Below, one piece after another: positions 45,189 to 53,339 of a DNA stretch of 64,000 nt. A program made the translations under genes and the position numbers. Source of the stretch: Parvibaculum sp. Its GTDB lineage: Bacteria > Pseudomonadota > Alphaproteobacteria > Parvibaculales > Parvibaculaceae. The notes beneath the pieces are model-generated. The model was not told where the DNA came from and ran no database searches. It saw only the letters and a program-made list of their open reading frames with translations. Position 1 is the first letter of the stretch; the number at the start of each line of letters is the position of its first letter. The DNA lies in contig NZ_JAUYUS010000052.1 of NCBI RefSeq assembly GCF_030694575.1, positions 47,662-111,661 on the forward strand, in the 5' to 3' direction.

Positions 45189-46346
45189 TCACGCATAAGG
45201 CACGGCCACCCGGCCGACTTTCTCGCGCGAAATGATCATCTTCTGGATTTGCTCGGTGCCGTCGCCGATCTGAAGCCCCATCACGTCGCGCAATCTCTGC
45301 TGATGAGGCAGATCAGTGCTGTAACCGCCATGTCCGTGCGTGAGCAGGCAACGGTGGATGACCTGGAAAGCCGTCTTGGGTGCCCACCATTTGCACATTG
45401 CGGCTTCGGCGGTATGCGGCAAATCATTGTCGCGGAGCCAAAGCGTCTTGTAGCAAAGCAGACGCGCCGCCTCGAGCAGCGTCTGGGCTTCGGCCAGCGG
45501 TTCCGTGACACCCTGATATTTGGCCAGCGGATTGCCGAAGGCAACGCGCTCGGTCACATACTTCCAGGTCTCTTCCAGCGATGCGAAGGCGGGAGCCAGA
45601 CATTGCAGGCCGATCAGCGCGCGGGAATAATCGAACCCCTGCATGACCTTCCGGAAACCTTCGCCCTCCGGGCCGACCATGTAGCGCGACGACACATTAA
45701 CATTGTCGAAGAATACCGAACCGCGGCCGACCGCTTTCGAACCTACATCATCGAAGCTCGAACAGGTGATACCCGGCGCGTCGAGCGGCACCAGAAAAGC
45801 CGACACACCGCCAGCGCCCGGATTGCTTTCATCCGTGCGCGCGAGCACAAGAATGTAATCAGCCTGCTCGGCCATCGAGATCGAGGTTTTCTCGCCCGAC
45901 AGGACGTAGCCGTCGCCATCGGCGCGCGCTTTCGTCTGCAGATGCGCTGCGTCGGAGCCGCCTCGCGGCTCCGTCAGACCGAGCGCGACGATCGCCTCGC
46001 CCGAGCAAATCTTCGGAACGATTTCATCGGCGACTTCAGGCCTTGCATGCGCGGCGACGATCGATCCCATCAGCGAACCCAGGAGCTGGACATAACCGAC
46101 GCTAATGTCGCCGCGTGATATTTCCTCGATAATAATGCCGGTCGTAACGCTATCGAGTCCCGGCGCCCCGAATTTTTCGGGCAAATCGGCGCCGACGAGG
46201 CCAAGCTCGCCCATATCCCGGACGAGCTGTCGATCGATCGCTCCGGCGGTTTCGCGCACCTTGTAGGCGGGCGCGAGCCGCTCGCGCGCAAATCGTGCGG
46301 CGGTATCTCGAATGGCTCCCTGGTCGGACGTAAAGGCAAAGTCCAA
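45189..46346 (-). CDS. aliB: cyclohexanecarboxyl-CoA dehydrogenase (AliB-like acyl-CoA dehydrogenase)
   Basis: The 385-residue enzyme has GLTEPRGGSDAAHLQTKARADGD in parts, GEKTSISMAEQADYILV, RVAFGNPLAKYQGV and a C-terminal LQIGDGTEQIQKMII. The site of the classic catalytic glutamate (Y-E-G-T) reads G-D-G-T, so Asp replaces Glu. The gene starts at TTG 46346 after AGGTGG and sits between badI and the crotonase gene. In the Rhodopseudomonas pathway AliB converts cyclohexanecarboxyl-CoA to cyclohex-1-ene-1-carboxyl-CoA. Operon context makes this function likely, possibly with ring-substituted substrates. Confidence 0.82.
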   Translation of the reverse strand: MDFAFTSDQGAIRDTAARFARERLAPAYKVRETAGAIDRQLVRDMGELGLVGADLPEKFGAPGLDSVTTGIIIEEISRGDISVGYVQLLGSLMGSIVAAHARPEVADEIVPKICSGEAIVALGLTEPRGGSDAAHLQTKARADGDGYVLSGEKTSISMAEQADYILVLARTDESNPGAGGVSAFLVPLDAPGITCSSFDDVGSKAVGRGSVFFDNVNVSSRYMVGPEGEGFRKVMQGFDYSRALIGLQCLAPAFASLEETWKYVTERVAFGNPLAKYQGVTEPLAEAQTLLEAARLLCYKTLWLRDNDLPHTAEAAMCKWWAPKTAFQVIHRCLLTHGHGGYSTDLPHQQRLRDVMGLQIGDGTEQIQKMIISREKVGRVAVPYA

Positions 46347-46354
46347 GATACCAC

Positions 46355-47146
46355 CTATTTCATATGCTTGCGGAATTCCGGCTTGCGCTTTTCATTGAGC
46401 GCGTTGACGCCCTCTTTCGACTCCGCCGAGTTGTAGTAGAGGCGGAGCGCCTGCATGCCAAGACCGCCAATGCCGCGAATATTATCGCTGTCGGCGTTGA
46501 ACGATTTCTTGGCAATCGCAATCGCCGTCGGGCTACGCTCGACAAGCTCGGCGCACCAGGCATCCACTTCCTCATCCAGCTTGTCGTCGGGAACGACCGC
46601 ATTGGCGAGACCCATCGCCAGCGCCTCGCGCGCCGGGTAACGCCGGCACATGTACCAGATTTCGCGCGCCTTCTTCTCCCCGACCACGCGGGCGAGATAG
46701 GCGGTGCCGAAGCCGGGATCGACGGAGCCCATCTTGGGGCCCACCTGGCCGAAGATTGCGCTCTCGCCCGCAATCGTCATGTCGCACAACGTCGCCAGCA
46801 CATTGCCGCCGCCGATGGCGTAGCCCCGCACCTTCGCAATCACCGGCTTGGGCACGTCGCGAATGACCGTGTGCAGTTCCTCGACCGGCATGCCGATGGT
46901 TCCGCGCGTCTCGCCGTCGCCATAGGAACCGTCATGATCCGATTGATCGCCGCCGGTGCAAAACGCCTTGTTGCCCGCGCCAGTCAGCACGATCGCACCG
47001 ATCTCCTCGCTCCAGCCCGCCTTCAGAAAAGCGTCAATCAGTTCGACGCAGGTGCGGGGGCGGAACGCGTTATAGACCTTCGGACGATTGATGGTGATGG
47101 TCGCGACGCCATTTTTCTCGTCATACAGGATGTCTTCGTAGTCCAT
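46355..47146 (-). CDS. badI: 2-ketocyclohexanecarboxyl-CoA hydrolase (BadI)
   Basis: The 263-residue crotonase-fold protein is recognisable as BadI over its whole length: NGVATITINRP, AFCTGGDQSDHDGSYG, EELHTVIRDVPKPVIAKV, GYAIGGGNVLATLCDM, FGQVGPKMGSVDPGFG and EKKAREIWYMCRRYP, ending KRKPEFRKHMK. BadI opens the ring of 2-ketocyclohexanecarboxyl-CoA to pimelyl-CoA. ATG 47146 is used; a TTG at 47161 would start inside the badH stop region. It lies 11 bases after badH and nine before aliB. Confidence 0.93.
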   Translation of the reverse strand: MDYEDILYDEKNGVATITINRPKVYNAFRPRTCVELIDAFLKAGWSEEIGAIVLTGAGNKAFCTGGDQSDHDGSYGDGETRGTIGMPVEELHTVIRDVPKPVIAKVRGYAIGGGNVLATLCDMTIAGESAIFGQVGPKMGSVDPGFGTAYLARVVGEKKAREIWYMCRRYPAREALAMGLANAVVPDDKLDEEVDAWCAELVERSPTAIAIAKKSFNADSDNIRGIGGLGMQALRLYYNSAESKEGVNALNEKRKPEFRKHMK

Positions 47147-47157
47147 GAAAATCCCCG

Positions 47158-47919
47158 TCAACCGTGCATTGAGAGACCGCCCGAGACGCTGATCGTCTGG
47201 CCGGTAATGAAACTTGCATCGTCGCTCAGAAAGAATGCGACCATGCCCGGATAATCGTCCGGTTGCGCCAGGCGGCGCATCGGGATCGCCTTGGTGAGCG
47301 CTTCGGTCAGACGTCCGCCGCCCGACGCATCCACGGAGGCGAGCAGCGGCGTGTCCGTCGGCCCCGGACAGATCGTATTGAAGGTGACGCCCTTCCGGGC
47401 GAACTCGCGCGCCATCGTCTTCATGAAGGCGATGACGCCGCCCTTGGCCGCGGAATAGACGGCCTCGCCAGACGAGCCCACACGGCCCGCATCCGACGAA
47501 ATGCTGACGACCCGACCGGCACCCTGCTCGGCAAGCCGACGCGCAACGACATGAGTGAGATTGAGCGGCCCGTAAAGATTGATGTCGATCACCTTTTTCC
47601 AGAAATCAGGCTCTGTCTGGATAAAAGGCTTCGCCTCGTCCCAACCGGCATTGTTCACCAGTCCATAAACCTGGCCGGCCGCCTTTTCGAACGCATCGAC
47701 TGCCCGCGCCACTGCCGCATAGTCGGTGATGTCGACCTTATAGGCCCAAGCCTCTCCACCCTTCTGGCGAATTTCGGCGGCGGCGGCCTCGGCACCCTTC
47801 TCGTTCATGTCGAAAATGGCGACCCTGGCACCCTCTTCGCCAAGCCTGAGCCCAATCGCCTTTCCGATACCGCTTGCGCCGCCGGTAACGATGACCGGCT
47901 TCTGATCGAGTCCTCGCAT
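47158..47919 (-). CDS. badH: 2-hydroxycyclohexanecarboxyl-CoA dehydrogenase (BadH, SDR family)
   Basis: The 253-residue SDR has the NAD motif TGGASGIGKAIG, NNAGWDEAKPF, SSDAGRVGSSGEAVY and the catalytic Y-x3-K (YSAAK). It ends FITGQTISVSGGLSMHG. The NNAGWD and SDAGRVGSSGEAVY segments are those of BadH, which oxidises 2-hydroxycyclohexanecarboxyl-CoA to the 2-keto ester. It is the first gene of a seven-gene leftward operon (badH, badI, aliB, crotonase, Rieske, LLM, CYP153) and is divergent from a TetR gene. Confidence 0.92.
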   Translation of the reverse strand: MRGLDQKPVIVTGGASGIGKAIGLRLGEEGARVAIFDMNEKGAEAAAAEIRQKGGEAWAYKVDITDYAAVARAVDAFEKAAGQVYGLVNNAGWDEAKPFIQTEPDFWKKVIDINLYGPLNLTHVVARRLAEQGAGRVVSISSDAGRVGSSGEAVYSAAKGGVIAFMKTMAREFARKGVTFNTICPGPTDTPLLASVDASGGGRLTEALTKAIPMRRLAQPDDYPGMVAFFLSDDASFITGQTISVSGGLSMHG

Positions 47920-47992
47920 GTTAGTCGCCTCCCTCGCTGCACCGCTTCAGACACATTTTTAACTTTGCCATAGCAATGGCGGCACATTTTTT

Positions 47993-48046
47993 CTAATACT
48001 AGTTCGATTTTCGAGGGAGGCGCAACATGTTTCGAACGTACATTAG
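47993..48046. promoter_or_regulatory. long imperfect inverted repeat in the badH/TetR divergent promoter
   Basis: CTAATACTAGTTCGA at 47993-48007 and TCGAACGTACATTAG at 48032-48046 pair at 11 of 15 positions, with perfect outer (CTAAT/ATTAG) and inner (GTTCGA/TCGAAC) blocks. A shorter dyad GCCAT-N4-ATGGC is at 47967-47980. They are candidate operators of the divergent TetR protein. Confidence 0.45.
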
Positions 48047-48088
48047 ATTTACGATCGGCACCGCCAAACAGGCGGCGAGGGGGCGTTT

Positions 48089-48724
48089 GTGACGAGCGAG
48101 CAAAGCAAATCCGACATCAGCCGCGCGAGAATACTGGACGCCGCCGCCAAGATGTTTCGGCAAAAAGGCTACGCGGCGACGACCCTGATCGAAATCGCGA
48201 GAGCCGCAGGCATGCAGGCGGGCAGCCTCTATTACCATTTCGGTTCGAAGGACGAACTCCTCGAGGAAGTTCTCGACATAGGCATGAGGCGGGTTCACGA
48301 AGCCGTCGAGGAGAGCCAGGAACGTCTGCCTGCGGATTCATCTCACCGCGACCGAATTCGCGCCGCCGTAGAGGCGCATCTCACCACACTTCTGAAGCAT
48401 GACGACTACACATCCGCCAATATCCGCATTTTCGGACAGGTCCCCGAAGAGGTGCAACAGCATCACATCAGGCAGCGCGACGCCTACGCCGAACTCTGGC
48501 GGCACATTTTCACCAAGGCGCAGAAATCGGGCGCATTGAGCAGCGACGTCAATCTTGGCGTCGTACGCATGCTGCTGATGGGCGCTCTCAACTGGTCGGT
48601 CGAATGGTACCGTCCCGGCAGAACGTCCATTCAGGCGATAGCCGATCATATGTGCCTGATGCTGTTCAACGGAATCGGGATCGAAGAACCCGCACAAAGC
48701 AGGGAAAACGAAACAGTCACGTGA
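48089..48724 (+). CDS. TetR/AcrR-family regulator of the alicyclic-acid operons
   Basis: The 211-residue protein has a clear TetR DNA-binding domain (ARILDAAAKMFRQKGYAATT, IARAAGMQAGSLYYHFGSKDELLEEVLD in parts) and a helical effector domain. It starts at GTG 48089 with GCGAGGGGG upstream. It is divergent from badH and followed 25 bases later by an SDR gene and aliA, so it probably controls both sides, perhaps with an acyl-CoA effector as for BadR-like or FadR-like systems. The effector is not evident. Confidence 0.9.
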   Translation: MTSEQSKSDISRARILDAAAKMFRQKGYAATTLIEIARAAGMQAGSLYYHFGSKDELLEEVLDIGMRRVHEAVEESQERLPADSSHRDRIRAAVEAHLTTLLKHDDYTSANIRIFGQVPEEVQQHHIRQRDAYAELWRHIFTKAQKSGALSSDVNLGVVRMLLMGALNWSVEWYRPGRTSIQAIADHMCLMLFNGIGIEEPAQSRENETVT

Positions 48725-48749
48725 CCGAAAACATTCGAGGGAGACGCGC

Positions 48750-49610
48750 ATGGAAGTTCAGAAGACTCGATTCGGGTTTTCCGATGAGGAACTGAAGGCT
48801 CTACCCACGGTTTATCGAGCTGATCTTTTTTCGGGGAAAACGGTCGTCGTTTCCGGCGGCGGCAGCGGTTTCGGCAAGGCGATTGCCTGTCTTTTGGCAC
48901 GACTGGGCGCAAACGTCGCCATATGCGGGCGCAACGAAGAAAAACTTGCCGCGACGGTTTCACTTCTGGAAAGCATGGGCGCGCAGGTCTTCAGCCGGTC
49001 CCTGACCATACGCGATCCGGATCAGGTTGACGGTTTTATTGAAGCGGTCTGGGATAAATTCGGCGCGCTCGACCTTCTCGTGAACAATGCCGGCGGCCAG
49101 TTTCCGCAAATGGCCCTCGACTTCAAGGTCAAGGGATGGAACGCCGTCATCGACACCAATCTCAACGGCACCTGGTACATGATGCAAAGCGCCGCGCGGC
49201 AGTGGGTCGAAAGAAAGACCCCCGGCTCGATCGTGAACATCATCGCGGACATATGGCGCGGAATGCCGGGCATCGCGCACACATGCGCGGCGCGCGCCGG
49301 TGTTGCCTATCTGTCCAAATCGGTGGCCGTCGAATGGGCACCCCATCGCATCCGCGTCAACTGCGTCGCACCGGGCGTCTGCGAAACGAGCGGTTTTGCG
49401 CAATATCCACCCGAAGGTCTCAAGACCTATCCTGGCGCAAATCCGATGCTGCATGTCGGCGACGCCCACGACATCGCCGAGGCTGTTGCCTATCTCGCCT
49501 CGCCGGGCGCCAAGTTCATTACCGGCGAGGTATTGACGGTCGATGGCGGCGAGCAGCTCTGGGGCGACCCGTGGCCCCCCGGACGACCGGATTATTTCCA
49601 GCCAAAGTAA
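48750..49610 (+). CDS. SDR of the 2,4-dienoyl-CoA reductase type with altered catalytic residue
   Basis: The 286-residue protein begins with an unusual 25-residue extension, then the NAD(P) motif VVVSGGGSGFGKAIA and NNAGGQFPQ. It ends ITGEVLTVDGGEQLWGDPWP, the tail of DECR/FabI-like peroxisomal reductases. The catalytic region reads HTCAARAGVAYLSKSVAVEW. The classical Tyr is absent, as in DECR enzymes, and the Lys they usually keep (AAKAG) is Arg here. It could still reduce a dienoyl or cyclic enoyl-CoA. The gene lies between TetR and aliA. Confidence 0.82.
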   Translation: MEVQKTRFGFSDEELKALPTVYRADLFSGKTVVVSGGGSGFGKAIACLLARLGANVAICGRNEEKLAATVSLLESMGAQVFSRSLTIRDPDQVDGFIEAVWDKFGALDLLVNNAGGQFPQMALDFKVKGWNAVIDTNLNGTWYMMQSAARQWVERKTPGSIVNIIADIWRGMPGIAHTCAARAGVAYLSKSVAVEWAPHRIRVNCVAPGVCETSGFAQYPPEGLKTYPGANPMLHVGDAHDIAEAVAYLASPGAKFITGEVLTVDGGEQLWGDPWPPGRPDYFQPK

Positions 49611-49650
49611 TGCCTGGAGTTCAAGCCCGCCTGCGAGGGGAGCGTTACCG

Positions 49651-51291
49651 ATGTTCGATCCAATTCTGACCAGGAAGCGTGTCGAGGCGATGAACGCCGG
49701 CGGCTTCTGGCCGGGCAAGACCGCCGCCGACTATCTCGACGGTTGCATCGCCAAAATGCCGGACAAGACGGCCGTCGTCGATTTCAACTCCATGACGAAC
49801 AAGGCCACCCGCCTCAGCTACCGCGATTTAGGCAAGATCGTGGAACGTATCGCGGTCGGCCTCGCGGAACTCGGCGTGGAGAAAGGCGATGTTGTTTCCT
49901 GCCAATTGCCGAACTGGTGGCAATTCACCGCGCTGCATCTGGCTTGCGTACGGATCGACGCCGTGACCAATCCATTGATGCCGATTTTTCGCGAGCGCGA
50001 ATTGTCCTTCATGCTTGGCCTTGCGGAAAGCAAGGTACTCGTCATCCCGCGCACCTTTCGCGGCTTTGATTACCCTGCCATGGTGGCCAACATCCGGGCC
50101 GGCCTGCCGCAGCTGAGGAATGTGCTCGTCATCGGCGGCGACGGCGAAACCAGCTTTGAGAAAGTCCTTCTTGATACGCCGTGGGAGCAGCGGCGCGACG
50201 CCGGCCGTCTCTTCGCGGCGCGACGGCCCGATCCCGACGACGTAACGCAGTTGATGTATACGTCCGGCACGACCGGCGAACCGAAAGGCGTCATGCATAC
50301 GTCGAATACGCTGCTCTCCAATATCCTCGTCTGCGCCGAGCGCCTCGGGCTCGGCGCGGACGACGTGATGTTCATGGCGTCGCCGATGGCGCACCAGACA
50401 GGCTTCATGTACGGGCTGGCGATGCCCGTTCTGGCCGGAGCGACCGCCATTCTGCAGGATGTGTGGGAGCCGAAGCGCGCCTCCGCGTCGATCTCCCGCG
50501 AAGGAATCACCTTCACCATGGCGTCCACGCCGTTCCTGTCCGATCTGACCGAAACGGTGGCGGCGGACGGGAGCGACGTATCCCGTTTGCGCATCTTCCT
50601 GGTGGCAGGCGCCCCCATCCCCCGCGCGCTTGTCGAGCGGGCGCGGCAAATCCTCGGGGCGAACATCGTGTCGGCCTGGGGCATGACCGAGAACGGCCTG
50701 GTGACAACGACATGCCTCGACGATCCGGACGACAAGGCGATCAATACTGACGGACGCGCGCTGCCAGGCATGGAAGTCCAGGTGGTCGACAGCGAGAACA
50801 AACCCCTGCCCGCCGGCGAGGAGGGCATGCTCAAGGCTCGCGCCTGTTCGACTTTTGTTGGCTATCTCAAAAGACCGGACTGGTACAATCACGACGCGGA
50901 AGGCTGGTTCGGCACAGGCGACCTGGCGCGGATCGACGGCCAAGGCTATATCCGGCTGACCGGACGCTCCAAGGACATCATCATCCGCGGCGGCGAGAAT
51001 ATCCCCGTGGTCGAGATCGAAGGCCTGCTCTTCCGTCATCCCGACATTCAGGATGTAGCGATCGTCGGCGTACCGGATGAACGGCTGGGCGAACGGGCAT
51101 GTGCGTTCATCGTGCCGAAGCCCGGCCGCGAGGTTGGCTTGCGCGAGGTGGTCGCCTTCCTCGAAGAGCACAGGGTAGCGAGGCAATACCTGCCGGAACG
51201 GGCGGAAATCGTCGGCGAACTGCCTCGAACACCGAGCGGCAAGGTACAGAAGTTCAAGCTGCGCGAGATCGCCGTCGCCCTGCCGGCATGA
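49651..51291 (+). CDS. aliA: cyclohexanecarboxylate-CoA ligase (AliA-like AMP-forming ligase)
   Basis: The 546-residue enzyme has the AMP-binding motif YTSGTTGEPKG at 203-213, WGMTENGL, GWFGTGDLARIDGQGYIRLTGRSKDIIIRGGENI in parts, and the C-terminal catalytic Lys in PSGKVQKFKL. The N-terminal part (GKTAADYLDGCIAKMPDKTAVV) resembles AliA-type ligases. It activates a ring carboxylic acid to its CoA ester with ATP, the entry to aliB-badH-badI. The start at 49651 has GAGGGGAG upstream; the frame reaching 49543 overlaps the SDR gene. Together with the opposite operon it completes the alicyclic acid route. Confidence 0.86.
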   Translation: MFDPILTRKRVEAMNAGGFWPGKTAADYLDGCIAKMPDKTAVVDFNSMTNKATRLSYRDLGKIVERIAVGLAELGVEKGDVVSCQLPNWWQFTALHLACVRIDAVTNPLMPIFRERELSFMLGLAESKVLVIPRTFRGFDYPAMVANIRAGLPQLRNVLVIGGDGETSFEKVLLDTPWEQRRDAGRLFAARRPDPDDVTQLMYTSGTTGEPKGVMHTSNTLLSNILVCAERLGLGADDVMFMASPMAHQTGFMYGLAMPVLAGATAILQDVWEPKRASASISREGITFTMASTPFLSDLTETVAADGSDVSRLRIFLVAGAPIPRALVERARQILGANIVSAWGMTENGLVTTTCLDDPDDKAINTDGRALPGMEVQVVDSENKPLPAGEEGMLKARACSTFVGYLKRPDWYNHDAEGWFGTGDLARIDGQGYIRLTGRSKDIIIRGGENIPVVEIEGLLFRHPDIQDVAIVGVPDERLGERACAFIVPKPGREVGLREVVAFLEEHRVARQYLPERAEIVGELPRTPSGKVQKFKLREIAVALPA

Positions 51292-51406
51292 CATTCCGCA
51301 GGCAGCCGGTGGCGGAAGGCCGGCAACAGGCGTGTGACGGACTGTTCGGAAAGTTGGCGACACCGCGTCGCCGCCCAATGAATGCAACCTGACAATCCAC
51401 GGAAAT

Positions 51407-51423
51407 ATGCTTATAATGATTTG
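51407..51423 (+). promoter_or_regulatory. weak member of the AT-rich operator family upstream of CYP153 copy 3
   Basis: ATGCTTATAATGATTTG keeps the TTATAATGA core of TTTATTATAATGAATTT (12 of 17 matches) and lies 78 bases upstream of the P450 start. TATAAT within it could also be a plain -10 box, so this site is uncertain. Confidence 0.3.
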
Positions 51424-51500
51424 GTGGGAGAGAGTCGGCTAACCAGCATCCCATATGTCACGCCTTCTCAGGCTTCTGGAAACACAATGGAGACGCCGTC

Positions 51501-52766
51501 ATGAGTGAAACCCTGGTTGCCGCTCGAGACAAGTCGATTGCGGACGCCTACGCGATCCCGCTTGAAAAAATCGATGTCAGCAATCCGGAACTCTTTAGGG
51601 CGAATGCGATCTGGCCGTATTTCGAGCGGTTGCGCCGCGAAGATCCGGTCCATTACTGCAAGGAAAGCGAATACGGCTCGTTCTGGTCGGTGACAAAATA
51701 CAAAGACATCATGCATGTCGACACCAACCACGGCATCTATTCGTCCGAAGCCACTCTGGGCGGCGTCGCCCTCCGCAATCAGGAAGAAGGTTTCTTCCTG
51801 CCCATGTTCATCATGATGGACCCGCCGAAGCACGACGCGCAGCGCAAGGTTGTCAGCCCGATCGTCGCGCCCGGCAATCTGGCGAAACTTGAAGGCACGA
51901 TCCGCGAGCGCGCAGGCAACATTCTCGATTCCCTGCCTGTCAATGAGACTTTTGACTGGGTAGACCGCGTGTCAATCGAGTTGACGACGCAGATGCTCGC
52001 TACCCTTTTCGATTTCCCTTGGGAAGAACGCCGCAAGCTCACCCGCTGGTCGGATGTCGCCGCCGCAGGCACCGCCTTCGGCGATGAGGAGACCGAGAAG
52101 GCCCGCAGGAATGAATTGCGCGATTGCGCCGCCTACTTCACCGAGTTGTGGAATCAGCGCGTCAACGCGACCGAGCCGGGAAACGATCTCATCACTATGC
52201 TGGCTCAGGGCGAAGCGACGAAAAACATGGGGCCAATGGAGTATCTGGGAAACGTTCTTCTCCTGATCGTCGGCGGCAATGACACGACCCGCAACTCGAT
52301 CACCGGTGGCCTTCTGGCCCTGAACGAGAACCCGGTTCAATACAAGAAGCTGCGGGACAACCCATCGCTCGTCGAATCCATGGTCCCCGAAATCATCCGT
52401 TGGCAGACACCCTTGTCGCATATGCGCCGCACCGCGCTTCAGGACACGGAGCTTGGCGGCAAGCAGATCAAGAAGGGAGACAAAGTCGTCATGTGGTACG
52501 TCTCGGGCAACCGGGACGAGGAGGCAATCGAAAACGCCAACAGCTTCATCATTGACCGCAAGCACCCCCGCCAGCACCTGTCCTTCGGCTTCGGCATCCA
52601 TCGCTGCGTCGGCAACCGGCTGGCGGAAATGCAGCTCCGCGTCGTCTGGGAGGAAATCCTGAAACGCTGGCCCGACAAGCCGATCGAAGTGGTCGGCGAA
52701 CCGACGCGGGTTTTTTCAAATCTGATCAAGGGTTACTCGAGCATGCCGGTCAGAATTCCAGGCTGA
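51501..52766 (+). CDS. cytochrome P450, CYP153 family (copy 3)
   Basis: The 421-residue protein is an intact CYP153: FERLRREDPVHYCKESEYG, WSVTKYKDIMHVDTNHGIYS, MMDPPKHDAQRKVVSPIVAP, LLIVGGNDTTRNSITGG, EIIRWQTPL and heme loop FGFGIHRCVGN with Cys at about 369. It is very close to the frameshifted copy 2, a likely duplicate. CYP153s hydroxylate methyl groups of alkanes, alkylcyclohexanes and limonene. Placed after aliA, it could make the alcohol that becomes the ring carboxylic acid. The 209-base gap before it may carry a promoter. Confidence 0.93.
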   Translation: MSETLVAARDKSIADAYAIPLEKIDVSNPELFRANAIWPYFERLRREDPVHYCKESEYGSFWSVTKYKDIMHVDTNHGIYSSEATLGGVALRNQEEGFFLPMFIMMDPPKHDAQRKVVSPIVAPGNLAKLEGTIRERAGNILDSLPVNETFDWVDRVSIELTTQMLATLFDFPWEERRKLTRWSDVAAAGTAFGDEETEKARRNELRDCAAYFTELWNQRVNATEPGNDLITMLAQGEATKNMGPMEYLGNVLLLIVGGNDTTRNSITGGLLALNENPVQYKKLRDNPSLVESMVPEIIRWQTPLSHMRRTALQDTELGGKQIKKGDKVVMWYVSGNRDEEAIENANSFIIDRKHPRQHLSFGFGIHRCVGNRLAEMQLRVVWEEILKRWPDKPIEVVGEPTRVFSNLIKGYSSMPVRIPG

Positions 52767-52854
52767 AGCAAAACACCGGAACGCATTTCCCGGCCTCAGT
52801 CACAGGATGTCGCGGGCGGGACCGTGTCGCCGCCGCTACCTGCAAGGAGAGGGC

Positions 52855-53322
52855 ATGCGAAAGATAGGCCTCGGCATGTGCTGGAACGACCTCACCGTCG
52901 GCGAGGAATTCCGCACCATCGGCCGGACGATCACCGAAACCGACCTGGTCAATTTCATCAACACGACAGGCATGGTGGAAGTGCTCTTCACCGATGTCGA
53001 ATATCTCAAGGCCCACGGCCCCATGAACGGCCGTGTGGTGCCCGGCGCGCTGGTCTATTGCATGGCCGAAGGTTTGCTCGTCCAGTCGATGATGCAGGAG
53101 ACGGGCCTCGCCTTCCTGCACATGGAGTTCAACGTCAAGGGACCTACCTTTGTCGGCGACACGATTCATGTGGAATGCAAAGTGCTTCAGGCGCGACCGA
53201 CATCCAGGGGGCGCGGTCTGGTGCGCACCCGCAACCGGATCGTGACCCAGCGGAACGAAACGGTGATCGAATATACGCCGTTGCGAATGATGGCCGGCCG
53301 GTTCGACGCCTCCCGAACATAA
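52855..53322 (+). CDS. MaoC-like hot-dog dehydratase (single domain)
   Basis: The 155-residue protein starts at ATG 52855 with AGGAGAG upstream. It follows the MaoC/NodN pattern: WNDLTVGEEFRTIGRTITETDLVNFINTTGM in parts, then GPMNGRVVPGALVYCMAEGLL. In place of the usual D-x-N-P-I-H motif it reads NTTGMVEVLFTDVEYLK, as in the mesaconyl-CoA hydratase-like branch. It probably hydrates or dehydrates a CoA ester. It follows the CYP153 gene by 88 bases in the same direction and converges on the PdxA-like gene. Confidence 0.82.
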   Translation: MRKIGLGMCWNDLTVGEEFRTIGRTITETDLVNFINTTGMVEVLFTDVEYLKAHGPMNGRVVPGALVYCMAEGLLVQSMMQETGLAFLHMEFNVKGPTFVGDTIHVECKVLQARPTSRGRGLVRTRNRIVTQRNETVIEYTPLRMMAGRFDASRT

Positions 53323-53339
53323 AATCCGGTATCCGGCCG

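Noticed and set aside
49828..51387. Minus-strand frame of 519 codons opposite aliA
   Set aside because: Codon pattern and motifs support aliA on the plus strand; the antisense product has no family pattern.
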